A DNA stretch of 13,102 nucleotides from Clostridium sp. GTDB lineage: Bacteria > Bacillota > Clostridia > Lachnospirales > Lachnospiraceae. Location: NCBI GenBank assembly GCA_018377235.1, contig JAGZZT010000028.1:1-13102 (forward strand). The letters are read 5' to 3'. Below the pieces are notes generated by a model. The model was not told the DNA's origin. It was given only the letters and a program-made list of their open reading frames with translations, and ran no database searches. The translations under genes were made by a program, and so were the position numbers. Below are positions 5,937 through 13,033 of this stretch, in pieces; positions within the stretch are counted from its first letter, which is position 1, and each line of letters starts with the position of its first letter.

Positions 5937-7040
5937 ATGAAAGTTATTATCAGTGATCCATTTTGCGGTTTTTTGATGGAGAAAGGAATATTTGGCAAAA
6001 TATTGCCTCCGGGGACTTACCATATCCCCTTTTGGAAGAAGGCTGAAGTAAAAAAAACTGTGATGAAGGGACAAGTGGAGGATCAGGGCATTCCCATGGA
6101 GCTTCTCATGGAGAACCAGGAATTTTCAAAGAGAGTATTAAAGGTTCTCATCCCTGACAGCAGCATAGGCTACCGTTTTGTAAACGGTGTGTTTGCGGAA
6201 GTGCTCCTGCCAGGAGAATATTATTTCTGGAATGTGTACGAGACGCAGGAAATTCGTACTGTGGACGTGTCATTACCTGAGATCGAACCGAATTTTCCGG
6301 TGTACTTGATAGAAAAGGCGCCGCTCTCTATGTATAAAAAGATTACAGTGGAGGAGGGAGAGGCAGGACTTTTATACTTTAACGGAGTATATGAGAGAAC
6401 GCTCCCCTGTGGAATCTGGTATTTCTGGAACTATGGAACCAGAGTTTCCTGTACGCTGGCAGACTTAAAAATGCAGAGAGTGGACATTACAGGGCAGGAT
6501 ATTCTCACCTCAGACAAGGTGGGAGTCAGGCTGAATCTGGTGTGCTGCTACAAAATTACGGATCCGGTCAGCCTGATGCGGAAAACGTCAAATATTGCAG
6601 AGCAGCTTTACAGCGCCTGTCAGCTGGCAGCTAGAGAATATGTGGGAAGACTGAAGCTGGATGAACTTTTAGATAAGAGAGAGGAACTGGCTTCCTGCCT
6701 GTCTGAGAAGATGAAGCAGATAGAGAAAGAGTATCCGGTAGAGCTTGAAAATGTAGGTATTAAGGATATCATTCTTCCAGGTGAAATACGGGCAATCATG
6801 AATACTGTGCTGATGGCCGAGAAGCAGGCTCAGGCCAATGTCATTACACGCAGGGAGGAGGTGGCCTCTACCAGAAGTCTGTTAAATACAGCCAGGCTGA
6901 TGGAAGAGAATAAAATTTTGTACCATTTAAAAGAGATGGAATATCTGGAGAAAATCTGTGAAAAAGTGGGAAGTATCTCGTTATCTGGCGGAAACGGGAT
7001 CCTCAGCCAGCTGGCGGAATTAACGAAGGGGAGAGAGTAG
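5937..7040 (+). CDS. Slipin-family SPFH/band 7 protein with triple N-terminal repeat
   Basis: The 367-aa protein has an SPFH (band 7) domain at about 135-320: KKITVEEGEAGLLYFNGVYE, DIT...QDILTSDKVGVRLN, CYKITDP, then KLDELLDKREEL. An alanine- and glutamate-rich helical C-terminus (295-345) probably forms a coiled coil. The N-terminus repeats one module three times, a small G-x-F/Y-x-x-x-L-x-P-G-x-Y-x-x-x-F-W unit at 11-33 (KILPPGTYHIPFW), 78-99 (EVLLPGEYYFWN) and 144-165 (RTLPCGIWYFWN). The third belongs to the SPFH domain. I see no hydrophobic membrane segment, unlike classical slipins, so it may be cytosolic or peripheral. SPFH proteins form oligomeric scaffolds. AGGAGG (5922-5927) precedes the ATG by 9 nt. 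My recollection is that slipin-like genes accompany rtcB or Ro60 loci in other bacteria. Exact function unknown. Confidence 0.8.
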   Translation: MKVIISDPFCGFLMEKGIFGKILPPGTYHIPFWKKAEVKKTVMKGQVEDQGIPMELLMENQEFSKRVLKVLIPDSSIGYRFVNGVFAEVLLPGEYYFWNVYETQEIRTVDVSLPEIEPNFPVYLIEKAPLSMYKKITVEEGEAGLLYFNGVYERTLPCGIWYFWNYGTRVSCTLADLKMQRVDITGQDILTSDKVGVRLNLVCCYKITDPVSLMRKTSNIAEQLYSACQLAAREYVGRLKLDELLDKREELASCLSEKMKQIEKEYPVELENVGIKDIILPGEIRAIMNTVLMAEKQAQANVITRREEVASTRSLLNTARLMEENKILYHLKEMEYLEKICEKVGSISLSGGNGILSQLAELTKGRE

Positions 7041-7046
7041 GAAAAA

Positions 7047-7075
7047 TCGGCAGGATTTATGACCGACTGCGTTTT
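7047..7075 (+). terminator. Weak terminator-like hairpin after slipin
   Basis: TCGG (7047-7050) can pair with CCGA (7063-7066), or alternatively GCAG (7050-7053) with CTGC (7067-7070), just before GTTTT. The stems are short and compete, so this is tentative. A strong promoter lies downstream at 7240, so transcription of pheST does not depend on read-through. Confidence 0.25.
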
Positions 7076-7079
7076 CTGC

Positions 7080-7239
7080 TCAATTCATGCATCCATTATC
7101 TGCCATTCGCGAAAACTCGCCTTTCGGCTCAGACATTTCGCTCGGTGACTTTGAGTTGGAACAAGAAAATGTTTCCTTCGCGCTCATAATTAAAATTCTC
7201 TGTTTTTCCGCAAAAGCTACGGAAAATCCGCTTCCCCAC
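7080..7239. repeat. Possible interspersed intergenic element
   Basis: This stretch is rich in TTCG/CGAA words (TTCGCG, TTTCGG, TTTCGC, TTCGCG) and has a perfect hairpin TTTTCCG (7204-7210) / CGGAAAA (7220-7226). Both strands stay open for about 260 nt, with opposed 86-codon frames at 7087-7347 and 7080-7340, neither preceded by a ribosome binding site. This looks like a non-coding element kept free of stops by composition rather than a gene. The minus-strand translation seems familiar to me as a recurring short ORF in clostridial genomes, but I cannot verify that. The window shows only one copy. Confidence 0.3.
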
Positions 7240-7268
7240 TTGACAAACAAAAAAACAGTGCGTAAAAT
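7240..7268 (+). promoter_or_regulatory. Promoter of the pheST operon
   Basis: There is a perfect TTGACA (7240-7245), a 17-nt A-rich spacer and TAAAAT (7263-7268). Transcription should start near 7275, just before the T-box leader. This is the strongest sigma-A promoter in the window. Confidence 0.85.
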
Positions 7269-7274
7269 ATTAGA

Positions 7275-7549
7275 CAGCATAAGAAAAGGCAGTGAAGGTG
7301 TAAGTAGAAGCTTATTTTCCGTCCAGAGAAAGGAGATCATCGGCTGAGAGTCTCCTTCGGTTCAGATAAGAGTTCAAAATTCCCACCAGAGCCGCGCAGC
7401 TGAACAGCAAGTCTGGAGAAAAGGTGCTAAGTAGGCGGCGACGTTTCGTACACGTTACGTATAAGATAAGAGCCTGCAGCAAGCAGGAATCAGGGTGGTA
7501 CCGCGGTTTATATCCCGTCCCTTCGTGTGTGAAGGGATGGGATTTTTTT
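7275..7549 (+). promoter_or_regulatory. T-box leader controlling pheST (Phe)
   Basis: A T-box riboswitch senses uncharged tRNA and lets transcription continue into a synthetase operon. The diagnostic T-box sequence AGGGTGGTACCGCGG is at 7492-7506, followed by a terminator at 7513-7549. Stem I spans roughly 7285-7400: an AAGTAG motif on the 5' side, an AGAGAA bulge, a terminal arm GGAGA/TCTCC (7332-7336/7351-7355), then the 3' side. TTC at 7373-7375, after GAG opposite the AGTA element, is the likely specifier (Phe codon UUC), which matches the pheS and pheT genes downstream. The specifier position was placed by eye. No open frame here deserves annotation. Confidence 0.9.
7513..7549 (+). terminator. 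T-box terminator
   Basis: TCCCGTCCCTTC (7513-7524) pairs with GAAGGGATGGGA (7531-7542) over GTGTGT, a 12-bp stem with one wobble, followed by seven T. The competing antiterminator uses the T-box sequence just upstream. In charged-tRNA conditions this should stop transcription before pheS. Confidence 0.9.
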
Positions 7550-7621
7550 ATTTCACAGAAATCTTTGCCAGATCCTTTAGCACACGATGCACAGATACAA
7601 TCTATTAAAAAAGGAGAACTT

Positions 7622-8641
7622 ATGAAAGAGCAGTTAGAGAAGATCAAGGCAGAGGCCCTTGCAAAGATCGAAGCCTCCGATGCGCTGGAAAAGTTAAATG
7701 ATATCCGCGTCGCATACCTTGGAAAAAAGGGCGAGCTGACCAGCGTTTTAAAAAGCATGAAGGATGTGGCTCCAGAGGAGCGTCCTAAGGTTGGACAGAT
7801 GGTGAACGATGCCAGAGCTTTAATTGAGGCAAAGCTGGAAGAAACCAAGAATAAACTGGCCCGCATGGCTCGCGAGGAGCAGATGAAAAAAGAGGTTATT
7901 GACGTAACTCTCCCTGCTAAGAAGAACAACGTAGGCCACAGCCATCCAAATACCATCGCCTTAGAGGAAGTAGAGAGGATCTTCATCGGAATGGGCTATG
8001 AGGTAGTGGAAGGTCCGGAGGTAGAGTATGATAAATACAATTTCGAGAAGTTAAATATTCCGAAAGGACATCCGGCCAGAGATGAGCAGGATACTTTCTA
8101 TATCAATGATTCTGTTGTTCTCAGGAGCCAGACATCTCCGGTTCAGGTTCGTACTATGGAAACAAAAAAACCTCCGATCCGTATGATTGCACCGGGCCGT
8201 GTATTCCGCTCAGACGAAGTGGATGCAACTCATTCTCCGTCATTCCACCAGATTGAGGGACTGGTTATTGATAAGAACATTACTTTCGCAGATTTAAAGG
8301 GAACTCTGGCTGAGTTTGCCAGAGAGCTGTTCGGCGAGGAGACAAAGGTAAAATTCCGTCCCCATCATTTCCCGTTCACAGAGCCGTCTGCTGAGGTGGA
8401 TGTGAGCTGTTTCAAGTGCGGCGGAAAGGGATGCCGTTTTTGTAAGGGTTCTGGCTGGATTGAGATTTTAGGATGCGGCATGGTTCATCCCCATGTATTG
8501 GAGATGTGCAATATTGATCCGGAGGAATACTCAGGCTTTGCCTTTGGCGTGGGCCTTGAGAGAATTGCCCTCTTAAAGTATGAGATTGACGATATGAGAC
8601 TGCTGTATGAAAACGATGTGCGCTTTTTAAAGCAGTTCTAA
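7622..8641 (+). CDS. pheS: Phenylalanine--tRNA ligase alpha subunit
   Basis: PheS is the catalytic alpha subunit of the alpha2-beta2 enzyme that charges tRNA-Phe in the cytoplasm. The 339-aa length is normal. An N-terminal coiled coil (1-95) that binds tRNA is followed by the class II core, with motif 2 at about 192-215 (GRVFRSDEVDATHSPSFHQI) and motif 3 at 305-320 (GFAFGVGLERIALLKY). An insertion carries C263, C266, C271 and C274 (CFKCGGKGCRFC), a zinc-knuckle pattern that I believe many clostridial PheS share. AAGGAG (7611-7616) lies 5 nt before ATG 7622. The frame is open upstream to about 7424, but that is T-box leader and terminator, so the longer form is wrong. pheT follows after 73 nt in the same operon, controlled by the Phe T-box. 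Confidence 0.98.
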   Translation: MKEQLEKIKAEALAKIEASDALEKLNDIRVAYLGKKGELTSVLKSMKDVAPEERPKVGQMVNDARALIEAKLEETKNKLARMAREEQMKKEVIDVTLPAKKNNVGHSHPNTIALEEVERIFIGMGYEVVEGPEVEYDKYNFEKLNIPKGHPARDEQDTFYINDSVVLRSQTSPVQVRTMETKKPPIRMIAPGRVFRSDEVDATHSPSFHQIEGLVIDKNITFADLKGTLAEFARELFGEETKVKFRPHHFPFTEPSAEVDVSCFKCGGKGCRFCKGSGWIEILGCGMVHPHVLEMCNIDPEEYSGFAFGVGLERIALLKYEIDDMRLLYENDVRFLKQF

Positions 8642-8714
8642 GAGTTTTCAATCAGACAGGAACAGATAGACAAAGGTTTCACAGAAAGCAGATTAGATTG
8701 CGAGGAGAATCGAG

Positions 8715-11162
8715 ATGAACACAGCATTATCATGGATAAAAGCATATGTTCCGGATCTGGATGTCACAGCTCAGGAGTACACAGACGCTATGACGCTGAC
8801 AGGAACAAAGGTAGAGGGCTATGAGTGCCTGGATAAGAATCTGGAGAAGATTGTGGTGGGACAGATTTTAAAAATTGACCGCCATCCAGACGCAGACAAA
8901 CTGGTGATCTGTCAGGTGGATCTGGGCGGTGAGGTAACCCAGATCGTCACAGGAGCGCCTAACGTAGAAGTAGGACAGAAAGTTCCAGTTGTTCTGGACG
9001 GCGGAAAGGTAGCCGGAGATCATGACGGCGGCCGTCCTGAAGATGGAGTGAAGATTAAAAAGGGCAAGCTGCGCGGCGTAGAGTCTAACGGCATGATGTG
9101 TTCCGTGGAGGAGCTGGGCTCCAGCAGGGAAATGTATCCAGACGCGCCGGAGCTTGGGATTTATGTATTTCCGGACGACGTTCAGGTGGGAAGCGACGCA
9201 GTGGAGGCGCTGGGCCTCAGAGACGTAGTGTTTGAGTATGAGATTACCTCTAACCGCGTAGACTGCTACAGCGTAATCGGAATTGCCAGAGAGGCTGCCG
9301 CTACTTTTGGAAAGAAGTTCTGCGCCCCTGAGATCAAGGCTGCTGGAAACAGCGAGGATATTCACGACTACCTGAAGGTGAGTGTAGAGGATACGAAACT
9401 GTGTCCCCGTTACTGTGCCAGAATGGTGAAAAATATTAAGCTGGCTCCGTCTCCGGACTGGATGCGCCGCCGCCTGGCTGCCAGCGGTATCCGCCCCATT
9501 AACAACATCGTGGATATCACAAATTATGTGATGGAGGAGTACGGACAGCCCATGCATGCCTATGACTACGATCAGATTGCCGGAAAAGAGATTGTAGTAA
9601 AATGTGCTCAGGACGGAGATGTATTCGAGACTCTGGACGGTCAGGAGAGACAGCTGGACAGCCAGATTCTTATGATTAATGATGGCGAGAAGGCAGTAGG
9701 AATCGCCGGAATCATGGGAGGAGAAAATTCCAAGATTACAGATGATGTAAAAACCATGGTATTCGAGGCAGCCTGCTTTGACGGAACCAATATCCGTCTC
9801 TCCGCTAAGAGAGTGGGACTCAGAACAGACGCTTCCGGAAAGTTCGAGAAGGGTCTGGATCCCAACACAGCCGAGCTGGCCATTAACCGCGCCTGCCAGC
9901 TGATTGAGGAGCTGGGAGCCGGAGAGGTTGTAGGAGGCATGCTGGACGTTTATCCGGTAAAGAAGGAGGGAAACCGCGTAGCCTTCGAGCCGGAGAAGAT
10001 TAACCGCCTTCTGGGAACCGACATCTCTAAGGAAGACATGATTTCTTATTTAAAGAGCGTTGAGCTGGAATACGATGAGAAGACAAACGAGATAGTAGTT
10101 CCAAGCTGGCGTCAGGACGTTCACAGAATGGCAGACGTGGCTGAGGAGGTTGCCCGCTTCTATGGATACGATGTGATTCCGACCGCTCTGCCTACAGGAG
10201 AGGCCACCGCAGGAAAGCTGTCTTTCAAGCTGAGAGTAGAAGAGGTTGCCAGAAGAATTGCAGAGTTCTGTGGATTCTCCCAGAGCATGACATACTCCTT
10301 TGAGAGTCCAAAGGTATTTGACAAGCTTTTGATTCCTGAAGATTCCGCACTTCGCAGAGTGGTTTCTATTTCCAACCCACTGGGAGAGGATTTTAGCGTT
10401 ATGAGAACAACTCCGTTAAACGGAATGTTAAATTCTATTTCTACGAACTATAACCGCAGAAATAAGGATGTTAAACTCTATGAGCTGGCTACAATTTACC
10501 TTCCAGTCAGTGAGGAGGAGAATGCAAAGCGCCTGGAGGAGACAGGGCTTCCGGCTCTTCCGGACGAGCGTCAGCAGTTCACTCTGGGAATGTATGGAAA
10601 CGGCGATTTCTTCACCATGAAGGGCGTAGTAGAAGAGTTCCTGGAGAAGGTGGGAATGAAGAAAAAGCCTCATTACAATCCTGAGGCAGGAAAGAGCTTC
10701 CTCCACCCGGGACGTCAGGCTCTCATTTCCTACAACGGCACAGTGATTGGATATATGGGCGAGGTTCATCCTGACGTGGCGGACAACTACAAGCTGGGAG
10801 AGAAGACCTATGTGGCAGTTCTCGATATGCCTGAGATCACTGCAAACGCTACCTTCGACCACAAGTATGAGGGAATCGCCAAGTATCCGTCCGTGACAAG
10901 AGATCTGAGTATGGTAATGAAGAAGGAGATTCTGGCAGGACAGATCGAGGATATCATTGAGCAGAGAGGCGGAAAGATTCTGGAAAGCTACAAGCTCTTT
11001 GACGTTTACGAGGGCAGCCAGATTACAGCAGGCTACAAGTCCGTAGCTTACTCTATCACCTTCCGCTCCAAAGATCACACCCTGGAGGAGAAGGAAGTAA
11101 CCTCCGCTATGAACAAGATTCTGAACGGACTGCAGGGACTGGGAATCGAGCTGAGAAGCTGA
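8715..11162 (+). CDS. pheT: Phenylalanine--tRNA ligase beta subunit
   Basis: PheT is the beta subunit of the same synthetase. It supports tRNA binding and edits mischarged Tyr-tRNA-Phe. At 815 aa it has the full bacterial domain set: an N-terminal EMAP/OB-type tRNA-binding domain (about 40-155, HPDADKLVICQVDLGGEVTQ), the B3/B4 editing domain (about 215-390, GIRPINNIVDITNYVMEEYG and FDGTNIRLSAKRVGLRTDAS), B5 (about 415-490, INRLLGTDISKEDM), a catalytic-like core, and a C-terminal FDX-ACB anticodon-binding domain (about 714-815, KYPSVTRDLSMVMKK). AGGAG (8703-8707) lies 7 nt before the ATG. The operon ends at the strong terminator 11214-11266. No lesions were seen. Confidence 0.98.
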   Translation: MNTALSWIKAYVPDLDVTAQEYTDAMTLTGTKVEGYECLDKNLEKIVVGQILKIDRHPDADKLVICQVDLGGEVTQIVTGAPNVEVGQKVPVVLDGGKVAGDHDGGRPEDGVKIKKGKLRGVESNGMMCSVEELGSSREMYPDAPELGIYVFPDDVQVGSDAVEALGLRDVVFEYEITSNRVDCYSVIGIAREAAATFGKKFCAPEIKAAGNSEDIHDYLKVSVEDTKLCPRYCARMVKNIKLAPSPDWMRRRLAASGIRPINNIVDITNYVMEEYGQPMHAYDYDQIAGKEIVVKCAQDGDVFETLDGQERQLDSQILMINDGEKAVGIAGIMGGENSKITDDVKTMVFEAACFDGTNIRLSAKRVGLRTDASGKFEKGLDPNTAELAINRACQLIEELGAGEVVGGMLDVYPVKKEGNRVAFEPEKINRLLGTDISKEDMISYLKSVELEYDEKTNEIVVPSWRQDVHRMADVAEEVARFYGYDVIPTALPTGEATAGKLSFKLRVEEVARRIAEFCGFSQSMTYSFESPKVFDKLLIPEDSALRRVVSISNPLGEDFSVMRTTPLNGMLNSISTNYNRRNKDVKLYELATIYLPVSEEENAKRLEETGLPALPDERQQFTLGMYGNGDFFTMKGVVEEFLEKVGMKKKPHYNPEAGKSFLHPGRQALISYNGTVIGYMGEVHPDVADNYKLGEKTYVAVLDMPEITANATFDHKYEGIAKYPSVTRDLSMVMKKEILAGQIEDIIEQRGGKILESYKLFDVYEGSQITAGYKSVAYSITFRSKDHTLEEKEVTSAMNKILNGLQGLGIELRS

Positions 11163-11213
11163 TTAAAGGCTTGATTTGCGGAACAAAAAACAGAATTAAT
11201 GTAAGATAACCTG

Positions 11214-11266
11214 GCGTCTCTGCCAGTCTGAGGGAAAGCACCATCAGGCTGGCGGAGGCGCTTTTT
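11214..11266 (+). terminator. Strong intrinsic terminator of pheST
   Basis: An 18-bp stem pairs 11214-11231 (GCGTCTCTGCCAGTCTGA) with 11244-11261 (TCAGGCTGGCGGAGGCGC). Every position pairs, three of them as G-U wobbles. The loop is 12 nt and TTTTT follows at 11262-11266. It separates pheST from the type I RM operon. Confidence 0.92.
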
Positions 11267-11313
11267 ATGTAACAGGAAGACGCCGGGTTAAGGTCGCTAA
11301 AAACGGCGGTTTA

Positions 11314-11322
11314 TGTTATACT
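11314..11322 (+). promoter_or_regulatory. Promoter of the hsdM operon (extended -10)
   Basis: TGTTATACT supplies an extended -10 (TG, one base, then TATACT at 11317-11322, 5 of 6). No good -35 is present (TCGCTA at 17-nt spacing), which fits a promoter depending on the extended -10 or on an activator. Transcription would start near 11329, exactly where the inverted repeat begins. Confidence 0.6.
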
Positions 11323-11327
11323 ACACT

Positions 11328-11381
11328 TAGCGCCAGTGCACAAAGGGCAATACGGCATGTTGTCCCTTCCACACTGACGCG
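11328..11381 (+). promoter_or_regulatory. Inverted repeat at the hsdM transcription start; operator copy 3
   Basis: GCGCCAGTG (11330-11338) pairs with CACTGACGC (11372-11380, one wobble), and AAGGGCAA (11343-11350) pairs with TTGTCCCTT (11360-11368) apart from one bulged T. The left arm, TAGCGCCAGTGCACAAAGGG, matches the WYL-operon motif closely. The right arm read on the minus strand, GCGTCAGTGTGGAAGGG, is a second copy facing it. It could be a two-site operator for a dimeric regulator, an RNA hairpin at the 5' end of the hsdM transcript, or both. Confidence 0.55.
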
Positions 11382-11442
11382 ATTGGAGAATAAAAAAAAC
11401 AGATACAATCGGCAGAGACCGTTATTAAAATATGTGCAGAAA

Positions 11443-11468
11443 GTATGTATGAAAAGTATGTATGAAAA
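11443..11468 (+). repeat. 13-bp perfect tandem duplication before the hsdM SD
   Basis: GTATGTATGAAAA occurs twice back to back (11443-11455 and 11456-11468). The second copy ends 3 nt before the hsdM SD. Copy number might vary by slippage and change leader length, but two copies of 13 bp is modest. Confidence 0.7.
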
Positions 11469-11480
11469 GCGGAGGAAGAC

Positions 11481-12983
11481 ATGATTACAGGTGAATTAAA
11501 AAACAAAATTGACAGTTTGTGGGATATTTTCGCTTCAGGCGGTCTGGTCAATCCCCTTGAAGTCATCGAGCAGATTACCTATCTGATGTTTATTCATGAT
11601 CTGGATGATTCAGACAATACAAGGGCAAAGGAAAGCGCCATGCTGGGGCTTCCCTACCAGAGTATTTTCACTGACGAGGTGAAAATAGGAGAACGGACTA
11701 TAGCCGGCGCACAGCTGAAATGGTCGGTTTTCCATGATTTTCCGGCTGACAGGATGTATTCTGTGATACAGGAATGGGTATTTCCGTTTATCAAGACGCT
11801 GCACAGCGACAAAAACAGCGCTTATTCCAAATATATGGACGACGCGATTTTCAAACTGCCGACTCCCCTCGTTTTATCCAAGGTTGTCGATTCATTAGAT
11901 GAAATCTATAAGATGATGAATGAAATCCAGACTGCAGACGTGCGGGGAGATGTGTATGAGTACCTTTTGTCAAAGATTGCCCAGTCTGGACGAAACGGCC
12001 AGTTCAGAACTCCCAGGCACATTATCCGGATGATGGTGGAGCTGATGGATCCCTCCAGCGACGAGGTGATCTGCGATCCGGCCTGCGGAACATCGGGATT
12101 TTTAGTGGCAGCAGGAGAATACCTGAAAGAGAAGAAAAAGGAAGAGATTTTCTTTGACAGGCAGAAGAAAGACCACTATATGAATCACATGTTTCACGGA
12201 TACGACATGGACAGAACCATGCTCCGCATTGGGGCAATGAACATGATGACTCATGGCATTGACAATCCGTTTATTGAGTACAGAGACAGTCTCTCAGATC
12301 AGAACCCGGATAAGGAGAAATATTCGCTGGTGCTGGCCAATCCGCCGTTTAAGGGAAGTCTGGACGCAGAGTCCGTGTCAGGGGATCTGCTGAAGGTCTG
12401 CAAGACCAAAAAAACAGAATTATTATTCCTGGCGCTGTTTCTGCGCATGTTAAAAATTGGCGGAAGATGCGCCTGCATCGTTCCGGACGGCGTGCTGTTT
12501 GGATCCTCAAAGGCACATAAAGACATCAGAAAGGAAATCGTGGAGAACCAGAGGCTAGAGGCGGTGATCTCCATGCCGTCCGGAGTGTTTAAGCCATACG
12601 CGGGAGTATCGACCGCTATCCTGATATTCACAAAAACAGAACACGGCGGAACCGATCAGGTCTGGTTCTATGACATGACAGCAGACGGATACAGCCTGGA
12701 CGATAAGAGAAACGAGGTAAAAGAGAACGATATTCCGGATATTATAGCGCGTTTCCGCAATTTATCAGCCGAGGCTGACCGAAAACGTACAGAGCAGAGC
12801 TTTTTTGTGCCAAAAAGTGAGATTGTTGAAAATGCATATGATCTTTCAATTAATAAGTACAAAAAAGTCGAATACGTTCCCGTCGAATATCCCTCTACAC
12901 TGGAAATCATGACCGAGCTTCGCGAAATTGAGATGGAAATCAGCCAGGAAATGGAAGAGCTGGAGAGACTGTTAAATTTATAA
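11481..12983 (+). CDS. hsdM: Type I restriction-modification system, DNA methyltransferase subunit
   Basis: HsdM is the N6-adenine methyltransferase of a type I system. With HsdS it methylates a split target, and HsdR is needed for cleavage. The 500-aa protein has a helical HsdM N-terminal domain (about 1-130: LKNKIDSLWDIFASGGL, VIEQITYLMFIHDLDD), then the SAM-binding motif I DPACGTSGF beginning at residue 199 and the catalytic N-P-P-F at 287-290 (LVLANPPFKGS). TPRHIIRMMVELMDP and KIGGRCACIVPDGVLFGSSK are also family hallmarks. The C-terminus ends in a coiled coil (EIEMEISQEMEELERLLNL) of the kind that docks on HsdS. GGAGGA (11471-11476) precedes the ATG by 4 nt. hsdS starts 51 nt after the stop. 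The leader carries motif copies shared with the WYL/rtcB region. No lesion was seen; hsdR is not in the window. Confidence 0.95.
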   Translation: MITGELKNKIDSLWDIFASGGLVNPLEVIEQITYLMFIHDLDDSDNTRAKESAMLGLPYQSIFTDEVKIGERTIAGAQLKWSVFHDFPADRMYSVIQEWVFPFIKTLHSDKNSAYSKYMDDAIFKLPTPLVLSKVVDSLDEIYKMMNEIQTADVRGDVYEYLLSKIAQSGRNGQFRTPRHIIRMMVELMDPSSDEVICDPACGTSGFLVAAGEYLKEKKKEEIFFDRQKKDHYMNHMFHGYDMDRTMLRIGAMNMMTHGIDNPFIEYRDSLSDQNPDKEKYSLVLANPPFKGSLDAESVSGDLLKVCKTKKTELLFLALFLRMLKIGGRCACIVPDGVLFGSSKAHKDIRKEIVENQRLEAVISMPSGVFKPYAGVSTAILIFTKTEHGGTDQVWFYDMTADGYSLDDKRNEVKENDIPDIIARFRNLSAEADRKRTEQSFFVPKSEIVENAYDLSINKYKKVEYVPVEYPSTLEIMTELREIEMEISQEMEELERLLNL

Positions 12984-13033
12984 GAGGAAGGATATACAAA
13001 ATCGATCAATTCGGAGTTGTAGGGGAAGAAAAT

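Noticed and set aside
7424..7621. N-terminal extension of PheS
   Set aside because: The frame is open, but it runs through the T-box sequence and its terminator. ATG 7622 has a good SD and matches the family start.
8868..11078. Long minus-strand frames (up to 229 aa) opposite pheT
   Set aside because: These are antisense shadows of a fully conserved gene, with no start signals or family motifs.
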